Source: Rheum nobile
Lineage: Eukaryota; Streptophyta; Magnoliopsida; Caryophyllales; Polygonaceae
DNA: 64,000 nt
Assembly: GCA_027886185.1 (NCBI GenBank)
Contig: WOAB01000103.1
Coordinates: 1,240,001-1,304,000, forward strand
Reading direction: 5' to 3'
Made by a program: the position numbers and the translations under genes. A model generated the notes under the pieces. It saw only the letters and a list, made by a program, of their open reading frames with translations. It ran no database searches and was not told the origin of the DNA. Every line of letters begins with the position of its first letter. The first letter of the stretch is position 1. Of this stretch, positions 1 to 11,556 are shown piece by piece.

Positions 1-606
1 GGATGTTGACCGCTTAGAGTCGACAAAAGTCTTATGCAGATATGAAGCGCAAAAATGTTGAGTTTGAGGTTGGTGACAAAGTGTTCGTTAGAGTATCGCC
101 ATAAAAGGGTGTGTTTAGATTTGTCAAGCATGGGAAGCTTAACCCTCGCTATGTGGAACCGTTTGAGATCCTTGATAGAGTGGGGTCTCTAGCGTATCGT
201 TTGGCATTGCCGCCATCGGCACATCCAGTGCATAACGTGTTCCACGTATCTTTGTTGAGGAAGTACATTCCAGATGAGTCTCATGTGCTGAGTTATGACG
301 ATATCGAGATTCAGACAAATGGTACCTACGAAGAGATACCGGTGCGTATTCTCGAACGTCGTGAGAAGCAGTTACGGAACAAGGTGGTACCATTGGTACG
401 GATTTTGTGGTCCAAGTCAGGAACTGAAGAAGTTACTTGGAAAACCTGGGAAACGGAGGCGGATATGCTTAGACGTTTTCCCGAGCTATTTTCGGCCTAG
501 TTTCGGGGTCGAAACCTTTTTAAGGGGGTAGTGTTGTAACGCCTCGCTTTTCTTTTGTTTATTCGGCCAAGTTTCGGGGTCGAAACTTTTTGTAAGGGGG
601 AGGTGA
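1..606 (+). mobile_element. 3' internal end of an upstream Tekay-type Ty3/gypsy copy
   Basis: This stretch is nearly identical to the end of the internal region of the element that follows (8573-9169). It holds the pol C-terminus, a duplicated polypurine tract and the bases leading into the LTR. It is therefore the tail of a second element copy that shares the LTR at 607-3023 with the downstream copy. There is no TSD between them, which fits a tandem internal-LTR-internal-LTR complex made by unequal recombination. The upstream LTR lies outside the window. Confidence 0.88.
3..500 (+). pseudogene. Tekay pol C-terminus (integrase tail plus chromodomain), broken
   Basis: The fragment matches residues at the end of pol in the downstream copy. 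It runs from the integrase C-terminal region (KSYAD, VEFEVGDKVF) through LNPRYV and the HVSLLRKY motif to a chromodomain with the WKTWE signature, and ends at a TAG at 498-500. Two in-frame stops break it. TAG at 15-17 stands where the other copy has CAG, and TAA at 102-104 stands where the other copy has TCA. Chromodomains of this clade are thought to steer integration toward marked chromatin. Here the protein cannot be made intact. Confidence 0.85.
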
Positions 607-3023
607 TGTAATACCCCTCATTTTTAGTAAAGAGTTTTTTTGGTAAGTTTTCCAAACACTCGTATTGTAGTCGAATTATTTTCAGAGAAGTTCAGACTTT
701 CTGTTAAATACTTGATCTCCGTAATAATTCCTTGAGTGGAATAAAATACATTCGAAGTATTTTTTGGGTTTAGTATAATTGTTCGGTTATGAATATATTT
801 AACCCGGGGTTAAAACCCATATCCAAGATTCTTCTCGATCAAAAATGGGCTTCCCGGTCAAAAATGGGCAAAAGGCACAAAATTGGCCTTGACCGCACCC
901 GCGGTCATACCCACCGCACCCCGCGGTCAGGAACTGGTCGCCACCGCACCCCACGGTGAGACCCACCTCACCCGCGCCGTGATGATGGCTTCTCTGCTCT
1001 GCCGAACTCGTCTGAGCTGCTTGCCAATCTTGTCCCCGGTGAGGCGGTGGGAGAGGGGGCCAGCTGGACTCCTTCTGGCTCCTTGATGGCCTATAAAAGG
1101 AGGGGGCTAAGAGGAGGAGGCCATTCCACTCTCTCTCTCCCTCAAATCTCTCTTTCTTTCACCGCCATTGTCGCCGGAATTGCAAGCGTCGCCGGAGTTC
1201 TTCAAGGTCGTCGCCGGAGTTGCCATAGGAGGAGCATGTGCCCTCAAGGTGGTGGTTAGTGACACAAGGAGTTTGGAAGTCGAAACCAACCCAAGTCGAG
1301 CCCCATCGTCTTCCCCGGTGAGTTTTTGCTGTCGACGTCTCGCCTCTGTAGCCTCGCCGCACCCACGGTCAAGCCGTCGCACCCACGGTGGGCCTGGGTA
1401 TGTGTGGTTGTGGCTTGGGCTTTGTGATCTCATTTGGGACTTTCGTTCCTTCGATTTCGTTCGTTTTTCTTTAGATTCATACTTTTATTGTCGAATCTAA
1501 CTTAGGGTTTCGTTATGGGTCATTCCGTAGGACATCATAATCTGAGTTCTTCCTCGTTTCGGACCCGGAAACCCGTCGTCTCAAGCTTCGTTGAGATTTG
1601 TCTAATCTAAGGCAAGTGTCGGTTCGCTCTTGCTTATCATTCCATATTTATATTGATTATCAATTGTTTAATTGTTAATTAATTTGGGATGAATTGTTGT
1701 TTTCGTCTGGGAACAGTTTTGATAACTGTATGTGATTTTAAAAGAGATATTATAATAGGTTGTATATTGCTAGAACAACGCTATTATATATATATATATA
1801 TGATTGAAATACATATATTATAATAGGTTGTATATACTGCTAGAAACAACGCTATTATATATGTTATTGGCCTCGATGGCTTTGATGTGAATTATTGCTC
1901 TTATGTTTTAACTGTTTAGTTAGAACGAGTATTCGTAGGAACACTATGTACCTTGCGAGGTTTAGTGGTTTCTTGATAATGGTGCTAGGATGATTTTCCC
2001 TAGTATCTTCGGTCATGACCTTACCCTTACTCAGGGTACGTGCACACAGCTGGGGCCACCATTTGGGATGTATTCCCTGGGATGTATTCCCTTTGATATC
2101 TCTTGAGGAGATCCGATATCTCTCGTGAAGAGATCTTAAAAGCTTATAACGTGAAATGTACGTTTTGGAATTAACTAAGATTAGTGCTTTAGTGCACATA
2201 ATTAATGAACCTTGGGCGAGAAGTACAATGTGGAAACTCATCTAGGCTTCGATTAGACTAAGTCCACCTTCCGAATCTGAATTCGCATTATGCGGTGAGG
2301 TTGGTCGTGGACCCAAATAGTCAAGTCGCTTTTAAACCTTTGCGTGAAACTTTAATGTTCTCAAACACTTGTTATACTTCCGATAAGACTCAATTCGTTG
2401 GAGTCTTCTCTTCATATGTTTCCTTAAGACTCATTCTTTCAGAGTTCTTTCTCTTGATCATGCCTTTTCGTATATTTCAGTAGGAGTATGGTGGTTGACT
2501 ATCGTCATCGACTTTTATTCGAGAAGCGATGAGTCTAACCTAATACGACTACTTAGAACCTTTCTGTTTTACCCTTGTATAGTCTTTTATTAGACTAACC
2601 AACCGGTTATATTCCCTTGCATGGTTGGCTGGTGTCATCCGTCTCATTCGACACATCAGATAAATTGCAGTTCCAATGAAGGCTAGAAACGACAACGAAG
2701 GCAGTTGGAATTTTGAAGAGTTTTACCAGGTTGAGATTCCTTGGCGGGTGATCGTTTAGGTCAAGACCCTTGTGTTATTTTATTTTAAAGACTTTCGCTG
2801 TGTTAAACATATTTTATGTCAAGATTACTCTGTATTTCAGTTGTATTTCGGATTATGGATGTAATGCCGAGACAATAATTTTAATCAAAAGTTTTGATAT
2901 TTTGTATTATAACTGTTGTTTTATGATTTATATAAACGGGTTAAGCTTGGGGTGGCTTCGGATGTGAAATCTGAGGTCACTGGCGGTAATACATTTCAAG
3001 GATATATATTTGGGGGTGTAACA
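607..3023 (+). repeat. Tekay LTR shared by two tandem copies (5' LTR of the second)
   Basis: Begins TGTAATACCCC and ends GGTGTAACA, directly before the primer site. It contains a TATA box, GC-rich CCGCACCCGCGG-type motifs near 890-960, and an internal direct repeat of about 67 bp around a (TA)n run at 1750-1862. Compared with the 3' LTR it has a duplicated 14-bp GGGATGTATTCCCT unit near 2067-2092. Confidence 0.87.
1092..1098 (+). promoter_or_regulatory. LTR TATA box
   Basis: TATAAAA lies in a GC-rich setting (GGCCTATAAAAGGAGG) and is followed about 40 bp downstream by a CT-rich CTCTCTCTCTCC tract typical of plant transcription starts. The same arrangement is conserved in the 3' LTR, so this is probably the U3/R promoter of the element. 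Confidence 0.75.
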
Positions 3024-3027
3024 GATC

Positions 3028-3040
3028 TGGTATCAGAGCC
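3028..3040 (+). other. Primer-binding site for initiator tRNA-Met
   Basis: TGGTATCAGAGCC sits 4 bp after the LTR end. It is the standard complement of the 3' end of plant initiator tRNA-Met used by chromoviruses, and it fixes the 5' LTR boundary at 3023. Confidence 0.92.
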
Positions 3041-3256
3041 GAATTTTTTTAAAAGGGTGGGTTTTAAAACATTTTCTTGGGACGAATTTTTTTGTAAACC
3101 GTTTACTCGTTTGAAACTGAGAAATGTTTTCAAAGGCTCTGAATTTCAAAGTAAAATTTTTATTCTGTCGATCTAGTCGTGCCTTCACTTTAGTCTGATA
3201 TGGAAGCGAACTTCTATATTTAGAAAGACTAACTCTTTTCTCGTCACCCGTAGGTT

Positions 3257-4102
3257 ATGGGTGCATGCTTTTCTCTTCGAAGGGACTCGGAAGAAGCCGA
3301 GGTGGCTTCCCCATCTCCATTAAGGCTTGAGTTTCCAGTTCTCCTCCGATGCTTCGAAGTAGGAGAATCAAGTAGTCCACCCGAGGAGGTGAAGACTGTA
3401 CTACCTGAGTCAGTAGTACTAGTGTCCAATAGGGCCAAGGTTCCAGTGGCAGAACCTACACAGGAGCCAAGGGAGGACACGGAAAATGAAGAGGAGTGGT
3501 CAAGATATGCAAGAGGGCATTACAACAACGACTTCATGATTGAGATGATTCCCGAGGAGGATCTAGAAGAAGAGGATCCTGAAGAAGATCCGGAAGAGGA
3601 TCTGGAAGAAGAGGAGGACCCCGAGGAGGACCTCGAGGGACAGGGCCACGAGTCTGATGGCTTAGAGCACTTATTGGTGGGAAGCGAGGACCCGGAAATG
3701 GAATTTATCTATCCAAGCCCGGAGTTGCCGCCTGAGCAAGAGTACTCGCCATTGACTTCGGCCGATTGGGGTACACTTTACAAGGTGGTATTTCCCAGAA
3801 GAAGAAATGGTCTACAAAATGCATTTGAGAACTCACATCCTATTCCTGTTCAGAGAAGGCTAATGTTGAGTCCTGACTCGCGAGAGGCACTTCGCCTAAG
3901 TCAGATGTTTTCCCCTGAAGAGCGCCGCCAGATGGACAAGGCGGTTGAGCATGCTCGAAGAAGGGCAAGACCAAGCAATGAGCCATGTGCTTCAGGACCG
4001 AGCAGGATGATGAGTCTTTCACCAGACTCCGACGGTAAACCCCGATCAAAGAAGCCATGTATGAGAAGTGGCGATTACAGGAAATGTTTTAGGGCGCCAT
4101 GA
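3257..4102 (+). CDS. Extra acidic ORF upstream of gag, putative N-myristoylated protein
   Basis: This 281-residue open frame lies between the primer site and gag and is intact, unlike gag-pol. I do not recognise a family. It opens MGACFSLRR. Gly2 with Ser6 fits the N-myristoylation consensus and Cys4 could be palmitoylated, so membrane attachment is possible. Residues about 100-127 are an almost pure Glu/Asp run built on an EEDPEED-like repeat. The C-terminal third is basic (RRRAR near 235, SKKP near 265) and has two LSPDS motifs. No zinc knuckle, protease or transmembrane segment is visible. Tekay elements usually go from the primer site to gag, so this ORF is unexpected. It could be lineage-specific or captured. 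Whether it is translated is unknown. Confidence 0.55.
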   Translation: MGACFSLRRDSEEAEVASPSPLRLEFPVLLRCFEVGESSSPPEEVKTVLPESVVLVSNRAKVPVAEPTQEPREDTENEEEWSRYARGHYNNDFMIEMIPEEDLEEEDPEEDPEEDLEEEEDPEEDLEGQGHESDGLEHLLVGSEDPEMEFIYPSPELPPEQEYSPLTSADWGTLYKVVFPRRRNGLQNAFENSHPIPVQRRLMLSPDSREALRLSQMFSPEERRQMDKAVEHARRRARPSNEPCASGPSRMMSLSPDSDGKPRSKKPCMRSGDYRKCFRAP

Positions 4103-4341
4103 TTGGGCCAGTGCTGATTAGCAGTTTCTTTTCTTGTATTTCAGTTCATTTTGTTAAGAACTTAAATCTTCGAGTAATTTTGTCTTGACGCTCGAGAGAT
4201 CCCTTTTGTAAAAAGTATTAGTCAGTTGAGCTTATCAATGAAAATTACCAAGTTTGATCTATTCTGAGTTGATTTTTATTACGTTAAACATATTGAATGA
4301 TATTAATATAATAAAATACTTGGAATTTGATCGGTAAACAG

Positions 4342-7300
4342 ATGGTGAACACAAGGAACACCATTCGTACTGGTACTGGGCCAAGCAACGACCCCAGACC
4401 AAACGTGAGGAATGTCCCGAACCCTGTGGAGGAACACGAGTGTGTTTTCAACAACAATCCTGGAGGCAGTGACCAAGCTCAGGTCAACATTCTAGTGGTA
4501 TTTGACTCCGTAACAATAGAGGCAATTCGGGGGATTGTAATACAAGCATTCATCGACATCATGCGACCAATTGCGCCTCAGGCACAGGCTTTGCCAATTC
4601 CTCCAGCGGTTCCTAGATTTGAGGAGCCAGTTGTTCATGCGCCGCAAGAAGAAGCAGTCAGGAGTAGGGGCGACTATGGCCGAGCACTGAAGGACATAAG
4701 CTTTATGAGGCCCGACTGCTATGATGGGAAGGGAGAACCAGTCAGGGTGGTACATTGGTTCTCGCACATGGAGCGACTATTCCGAAATGTTGAGTGCACT
4801 GAAGCAGAGAAGGTGCACATTGCATCCCTTCAGCTGAAGAAATTAGCCAGTGAATGGTGGGAAGGTACAGGTTTGGCTAATCACCCAGGTTTGAATTGGG
4901 GAATATTTAAAGCCAAGATGACTGATCGTTTCTTTTCCCGAGCTATGAGGGAAGAGAAACACAAGGAGTTTCTATATCCAAGGACGGATGGTTTGAGAGT
5001 GACTGAGCTTGCGACCAAGTTCAATCATCTATTGCAGTATGTTGGGCCGGAGGTGTCCAATGAGGAGCAAAAGATCTTGCATTTCCACGAGTGGATGAAC
5101 CCAGATATTAAGCCACTAATGATACGTCATGGATGCTCTACTCTGGAGCAGTATGTGAACGCAGCCTATAAGTTGGAAGTGACTCTGGAGGAGTCAACAA
5201 AGAAACGAAGTCGCCAGAGGTCAATGCAGGGCCAATCTCAGGCGAGTGGTTTCTAGCGTCCCGCGCCACCATCTAATTTTGCCAAGTCTGGCAGAGCAAA
5301 AACGGATATGACTCATGGAGGGTCTACACGTCAATCGGGTCAGGGCAAGAGTCTGATCCAATGCTATAACTGTGGTAGACACGGACACAAGAGTAATGAG
5401 TGTCCGAAGGAGAAGAAGACGTGTTTTGGCTGTGAAAAGGTGGGACATTTGCAGAAGTTCTGTTCACAGCAAAGGCAGAAAGGAGCTGAGTCGCAACAAG
5501 GGTCAGTTAATCAGAACAATCGACCTAAGTTCAGACCAGTGGAAGCTCCTAGTCCTTCGACGCAGCCGTCTGCACAGAATAAGGGGAAAGCCCCAGCTGC
5601 TTCTGCAAGTCAAGGTCAACGCATTTACGAGATGCGTGAGGCGGATGGACCTAATGCTCCAATTTCTCAAGGTACTCTATACCTTCATTCTACTTTTGTA
5701 TGTATGTTATTTGATTCGGGTGCTACCCATTCTTTTATTTCAGAAAGTTGTGTCAGTAAGTTAGGGTTAGTATGCAACGAGGTTTGTGAACCTTTCGTTG
5801 TGAATCTTCCTAATGGTGAACATTTGATTGGAACCATGCGTATGTCTGAATTTGCAATTACCATCCAGGGTAAGAAGTTCGAAGCAAATTTGATCTGTAT
5901 AGCCATGGCTCTATACGACATTATTCTCGGTATGGATTGGCTGACGCGTCATGGGGCGGTAATCAATTTTAGCTCAAGGACTGTGACGGTGTCATCTGGG
6001 GGCCAGTATGTATGCAAGTTTAAGGGTCGGAATGACGCTGATAACGGCAGGCTTATCAATGCGATGGCTGCGTTTAAGCTACTTCGACAAGGTTGTGTCG
6101 GGTACCTGTGTTATCTAGACGAGCCCAAGAAAGATGAACCTTTAATTCCTGATATTCCGGTTGTTTGTGAATTTCCGGATGTCTTTCCGGAGGAGATTCC
6201 TGGTTTACCCCCGCATCGTGACGTAGAATTTACTATTGATCTCGAGCCTGGTACTGCGCCAATCTCTAAGGCACCGTACCGGATGGCTCCTCCCGAGATG
6301 CAAGAGTTGAAGAAGCAACTCAAATATTTTTTTGAGAAGGGTTATATAAGGCCGAGTGCATCGCCTTGGGGTGCTCCGGTCTTGTTCGTCAAGAAGAAGG
6401 ATGGTTCGTTTCGACTTTGTATCGACTATCGTGAGTTGAATAAGGTCACGATCAATAATAAGTATCCGTTGTCGAGGATTGATGATCTGTTGGATCAATT
6501 GCAGGGAGCAAAGGTATTTTCCAAAATCGATCTGAGGTCTGGTTACCATCAGCTCAGGATTCGTGAGGAGGATATCCCAAGGACTGCATTCCGGACGAGA
6601 TATGGTCACTACGAGTTCGTAGTCATGCCATTTGGACTTACCAATGCTCCGACAATCTTTATGGATCTCATGCATCGATGTTTTCACCAGTGCTTGGATA
6701 AGTTCGTGGTGGTCTTCATCGACAACATTTTGATCTATTCCCCGAGCGTAGAAGCTCATGAGGAACATCTTAGGATTACCTTGTCAGTCCTTAGACAAAA
6801 TCAACTATACGCAAAGTTGTCTAAGTGTGACTTTTTGAACAAGGAAGTGGCTTTCTTAGGCCATGTGATTAATGAGAATGGGGTTATGATTGATCCCCAT
6901 AAGATTGAAGCAGTAGCTAATTGGAAACGGCCTCAGAATGTGAAGGAGGTGCGCAGTTTTCTAGGACTCGCTGGTTATTATAGACGGTTCGTAGAGGGAT
7001 TCTCTAAGATCGCTCTACCTATGACCGGTCTGCTCCGCAAAGTCCATAAGAAGTTTGTCTGGGATGACAAGTGCGAGGCCAGTTTTCAGAAGTTGAAGCA
7101 ATGTCTGACCTCCGCACCAGTGTTAGCGCTACCAGAAGGGAATGATGGTTATGTGGTCTATAGTGATGCTTCGAAGAGTAGTTTGGAATGTGTGCTGATG
7201 CAGAGAGGCAAGGTTATTGCATACGCATCCCGACAATTGAAGACTTATGAGGCAAACTATCCGACGCATGATCTGGAACTAGCAGCCGTTGTTTTTGCAC

Positions 7301-9063
7301 TGAAGATTTGGAGGCACTATATCTATGGTGTAAGGTGTCAAGTCTTCACCGATCACAAGAGTCTCAAATATATATTCACTCAGAAGGAGCTAAATATGAG
7401 ACAATGTCGCTGGTTAAAGCTGCTCAAAGACTACGACATCGAATTGTTGTATCATCCGGGCAAGGCTAATGTAGTAGCCGATGCATTGAGCCGGAAGACG
7501 CCGCATGAGACTACAGTGGCTTTACTTACTGCTCAGACCAAGCTGAACCCAGGGTTGTGCGAGATTGAAGTCTTGTACGATCAGCGTAGAGGATATCTGA
7601 GTATGCTTGAGATTCAGGCCACGTTACTAGATCAAATCAGGGAGAAGCAGATTGATGATGTAGTCATTGTGAAGCTAAGTAGTGAAGTGATGGACGGGAA
7701 AGCTCCCGATTTCGTGATTCAGGAAGATGGATCACTCTGGTTTCAGGACCGGATTTGTGTACCTGACGTTGATGGTCTTCGCCAGTTGGTGATGAAAGAG
7801 GCCCATTCGTCAGCTTATTCTGTACATCCAGGCTCTAGCAAGATGTACAAGGACCTCAGAACGAAGTTCTGGTGGCCCGACATGAAGTGGGATGTAGTAG
7901 AGTTTGTGGCAAAATGCTTGACTTGTCAAAAGGTCAAGATAGAACACCGTAGACCTGGTGGTGAGTTGCTACCTCTCCCAGTGCCAGAATGGAAATTGGA
8001 GGATATTGCTATGGATTTCGTCACAGGGCTACCAAAGACTCAAAGTCAAAAGGATGCTATATGGGTAATCATTGACAGGCTCACGAAGAGTGCTCACTTC
8101 GTGGCTATCAAGTCAACATGGGGAACCCAGAAGCTATCTGAAGTGTTTTTACACGAGATTGTCCGTTTGCATGGTACTCCAAAGACCATTGTATCAAATC
8201 GTGATGGCCGATTCATGTCAAGATTCTGGAAAGAACTACATAAGGCCATGGGAACCGAGTTGAGATTCAGCACTGCGTTTCATCCTCAGACGGATGGACA
8301 GTCTGAGAGGGCCATCCAGACCTTGGAAGATATCCTAAGAGCTTGTACACTCGATCGTCCGACTAGCTGGGAGAACAGCCTGAGTCTGATTGAGTTCACG
8401 TACAACAACAGTTGGCATGCTACCATTAAGATGGCTCCATTCGAGGCTTTGTACGGTCGAAGGTGCAGATCTCCGATTTGTTGGGATGAAAATGCCGACA
8501 AGGTTCTACTCGGACCAGAGTTAGTCGAAAGGACTGCCTCGGACATTACTTTGATATGACAAAGGATGTTGATCGCTCAGAGTCGACAAAAGTCTTATGC
8601 AGATCTGAAGCGCAGAAATGTTGAGTTTGAGGTTGGTGACAAAGTGTTCGTTAGAGTATCGCCATCAAAGGGTGTGTTTAGATTTGTCAAGCGTGGGAAG
8701 CTTAACCCTCGCTACGTGGGACCGTTTGAGATCATTGATAGAGTGGGGTCTCTAGCGTATCGTTTGGCATTGCCGCCATCGGCAAATCCAGTGCATAACG
8801 TGTTCCACGTATCTTTGTTGAGGAAGTACATTCCAGATGAGTCTCATGTGCTGAGTTATGACGACATCGAGATTCAGACAAATGGTACCTACGAAGAGAT
8901 ACCGGTGCGTATTCTCGAACGTCGTGAGAAGCAGTTACGGAACAAGGTGGTACCATTGGTACGGATTTTGTGGTCCAAGTCAGGAACTGAAGAAGTTACT
9001 TGGAAAACCTGGGAAATGGAGGCGGATATGCTTAGACGTTTTCCCGGGCTATTTTCGGCCTAG
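4342..9063 (+). pseudogene. Tekay gag-pol polyprotein with two nonsense codons
   Basis: One reading frame starts at ATG 4342 (MVNTRN) and runs to TAG 9061-9063. Domains in order are gag capsid; two CX2CX4HX4C knuckles (CYNCGRHGHKSNEC, CFGCEKVGHLQKFC, 5360-5462); aspartic protease LFDSGATHSF near 5710; RT; RNase H with SDAS, TDHKS and ADALS; integrase zinc finger and catalytic core; and a chromodomain ending near 9050. TAG at 5254-5256 separates capsid from nucleocapsid and probably replaced CAG. TGA at 8557-8559 precedes the integrase tail and probably replaced CGA. The RT active site reads FIDN, with the second Asp changed to Asn at 6724. The integrase SDRD motif reads SNRD, with Asp changed to Asn at 8197. 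The enzyme set is therefore dead even if stops were read through. Confidence 0.92.
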
Positions 9064-9084
9064 TTTCGGGGTCGAAACCTTTTT

Positions 9085-9169
9085 AAGGGGGTAGTGTTGT
9101 AACGCCTCGCTTTTCTTTGGTTTATTCGGCCAAGTTTCGGGGTCGAAACTTTTTGTAAGGGGGAGGTGA
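9085..9169 (+). other. Duplicated polypurine tract of the Tekay element
   Basis: A block of about 75 bp is present twice in tandem: GTTTCGGGGTCGAAAC, then A/G-rich AAGGGGG, then a TGTAA start. The tracts are at 9085-9097 (AAGGGGGTAGTGT) and 9157-9169 (AAGGGGGAGGTGA). The second is purer and directly precedes the chosen LTR start. The same duplication occurs at 522-606 before the first LTR, so it is inherited. Confidence 0.75.
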
Positions 9170-11550
9170 TGTAATACCCCTCATTTTTAGTAAAGAGTTT
9201 TTTTGATAAGTTTTTCAAACACTCGTATTGTAGTCGAATTATTTTCAGAGAAGTTCAGACTTTCTGTTAAATACTTGATCTCCGTAATAATTCCTTGAGT
9301 GGAATAAAATACATTCGACGTATTTTTGGGGTTTAGAATAATTGTTCGGGTACGAATATATTTAACCCGGGGTTAAAACCCATATCCAAGATTCTTCTCG
9401 GTCAAAAATGGGCTTCCCGGTCAAAAATGGGCAAAAGGCACAAAATTGGCCTTGACCGCACCCGCAGTCATACCCACCGCACACCGCGGTCAAGAAATGG
9501 TCGCCACCGCACCCGCGCCGTGATGATGGCTTCTCTGCTCCGCCGAACTCGTCTGAGCTGCTTGCCGATCTTGTCCCCGGTGAGGCGGTGGGAGAGGGGG
9601 CCAGCTAGACTCCTTTTGGCTCCTTGATGGCCTATAAAAGGAGAGGGCTAAGAGGAGGAGGCCATTCTACTCTCTCTCTCTCCCTCAAATCTCTCTTTCT
9701 TTCACCGTCATTGTCGTCGGAGTTGCAAGCGTCGCCGGAGTTCTTCAAGGTCGTCGTCGGAGTTGCCATAGGAGGAGGAGGTGCCCTCAAGGTGGTGGTT
9801 AGTGACACAAGGAGTTTGGAAGTCGAAACCAACCCAAGTCGAGCCCCATCGTCTTCCCCGGTGAGTTTTTGCTGTCGGCGTCTCGCCTCTGTAGCCTCGC
9901 CGCACCCACGGTCAAGCCGCCGCACCCGCGGTGGGCCTGGGCGTGTGTGGTTGTGGCTTGGGCTTTGTGATCTCGTTTGGGACTTTCGTTCCTTTGATTT
10001 CGTTCATTTTTCTTTAGATTCGTACTTTTATTGTCGAATCTAACTTAGGGTTTCGTTATGGGTCGTTCCGTTGGAAATCATAATCTGAGTTCTTCCTCGT
10101 TTCGGACCCGAAAACCCGTCGTCTCAAGCTTCGTTGAGCTTCGTCTAATCTAAGGCAAGTGGTGGTTCCCTCTTGTTTATCATTCCATATTTATATTGAT
10201 TATCAATTGTTTAATTGTTAATTAATTTGGGATGAATTGTTTTTTTCGTCTGGGAACAGTTTTGATAACTGTATGTGATTTTAAAAGAGATATTATAATA
10301 GGTTGTATATTGCTAGAACAACGTTATTATATATATATATATGATTGAAATACATATATTATAATAGGTTGTATATACTGCTAGAAACAACGCTATTATA
10401 TCTGTTATTGGCCTCGATGGCTTTGATGTGAATTATTGCTCTTATGTTTTAACTATTTAGTTAGAACGAGTATTCGTAGGAACACTATATACCTTGTGAG
10501 GTTTAGTGGTTTCTTGATAATGGTGCTAGGATGATTTTCCCTAGTATCTTCGGTCATGACCTTACCCTTACTCAGGGTACGTGCACACAGCTGGTGCCGC
10601 CATTTGGGATGTATTCCCTGTGATATCTCTTGAGGAGATCTGATATCTCTCGTGAAGAGATCTTAAAAGCTTATAACGTGAAATGTACGTTTTGGAATTA
10701 AATAAGATAAGTGATTTAGTGCACATAATTAATGAACATTGGGCGGGAAGTACAACGTGGAAACTCGTCTGGGCTTCGATTAGAGTAAGTCCACCTTCCG
10801 AATCTGAATTCGCATTATGCGGTGAGGTTGGTCGTGGTCCCAAATAGTCAAGTCGCTTTTAAACGTTTGCGTGAAACTTTAATGTTCCCAAACACTTGTC
10901 ATACTTCCGATAAGACTCAATTCGTTGGAGTCTTCTCTTCATATGTTTCCTTAAGACTCATTCTTTCAGAGTTATTTCTCTTGATCGTGCATTTTCGTAT
11001 ATTTCAGTAGGAGTATGGTGGTTGACTATCGTCATCGACTTTTATTCGAGAAGCGATGAGTCTAACCTAATACGACTACTTAGAACCTTTCTGTTTTACC
11101 CTTGCATAGTCGTTCATTTGACTAACCAACCGGTTATATTCCCTTGCATGGTTGGCTGGTGTCATCCGTCTCATACGGCACATCAGATAAACTGCAGTTC
11201 CAATGAAGGCTGGAAACGACAACGAAGGCAGTTGGAATTTTGAAGAGTTTTACCAGGTTGAGATTCCTTGGTGGGTGATCGTTTAGATCAAGACCCTTGT
11301 GTTATTTTATTTTAAAGACTTTCGCTGTGTTAAACATATTTTATGTCAAGACTAATCTGTATTTCAGTTGTATTTCGGATTATGGATGTAATGCCGAGAC
11401 AATGATTTTAATCAAAAGTTATGATATTTTGTATTATAACTGTCGTTTTATGATTTATATAAACGGGTTAAGCCTGGGGTGGCTTCAGATGTGAAATCTG
11501 AGGTCACTGACGGTAATACCTTTCAAGGATATATATTTGGGGGTGTTACA
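9170..11550 (+). repeat. 3' LTR of the Tekay element
   Basis: It begins TGTAATACCCC and ends GGGTGTTACA. A TATA box lies at 9633-9639 (CCTATAAAAGG). It differs from the 5' LTR by scattered substitutions and short indels, including loss of part of the CCGCACC-repeat near 9490 and no 14-bp duplication near 10610. Its end lies 6 bp from the stop codon of the plant mobile domain pseudogene. Confidence 0.88.
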
Positions 11551-11556
11551 GCCTGC

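Larger units (their letters stand above)
607..11550 (+). mobile_element. Tekay-type Ty3/gypsy chromovirus, full length, defective
   Basis: The order is 5' LTR (607-3023), initiator-Met primer site, an extra ORF, gag, protease, RT, RNase H, integrase with chromodomain, polypurine tract and 3' LTR (9170-11550). The LTRs run TG...CA, are about 2.4 kb long and are very similar by eye with small indels. The C-terminal chromodomain after a gag-pol single frame places it in the chromoviruses, most like the Tekay/Del lineage. Nonsense codons interrupt gag-pol, so it is non-autonomous. An alternative LTR start (TGTAAC at 535 and 9098) cannot be excluded, because both 5' flanks here are internal sequence. 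Confidence 0.9.

Noticed and set aside
1107..1500. Open frames on both strands in the Tekay LTR (also near 9624-10043)
   Set aside because: They lie in the GC-rich LTR leader, appear in both LTRs and have no known domain.
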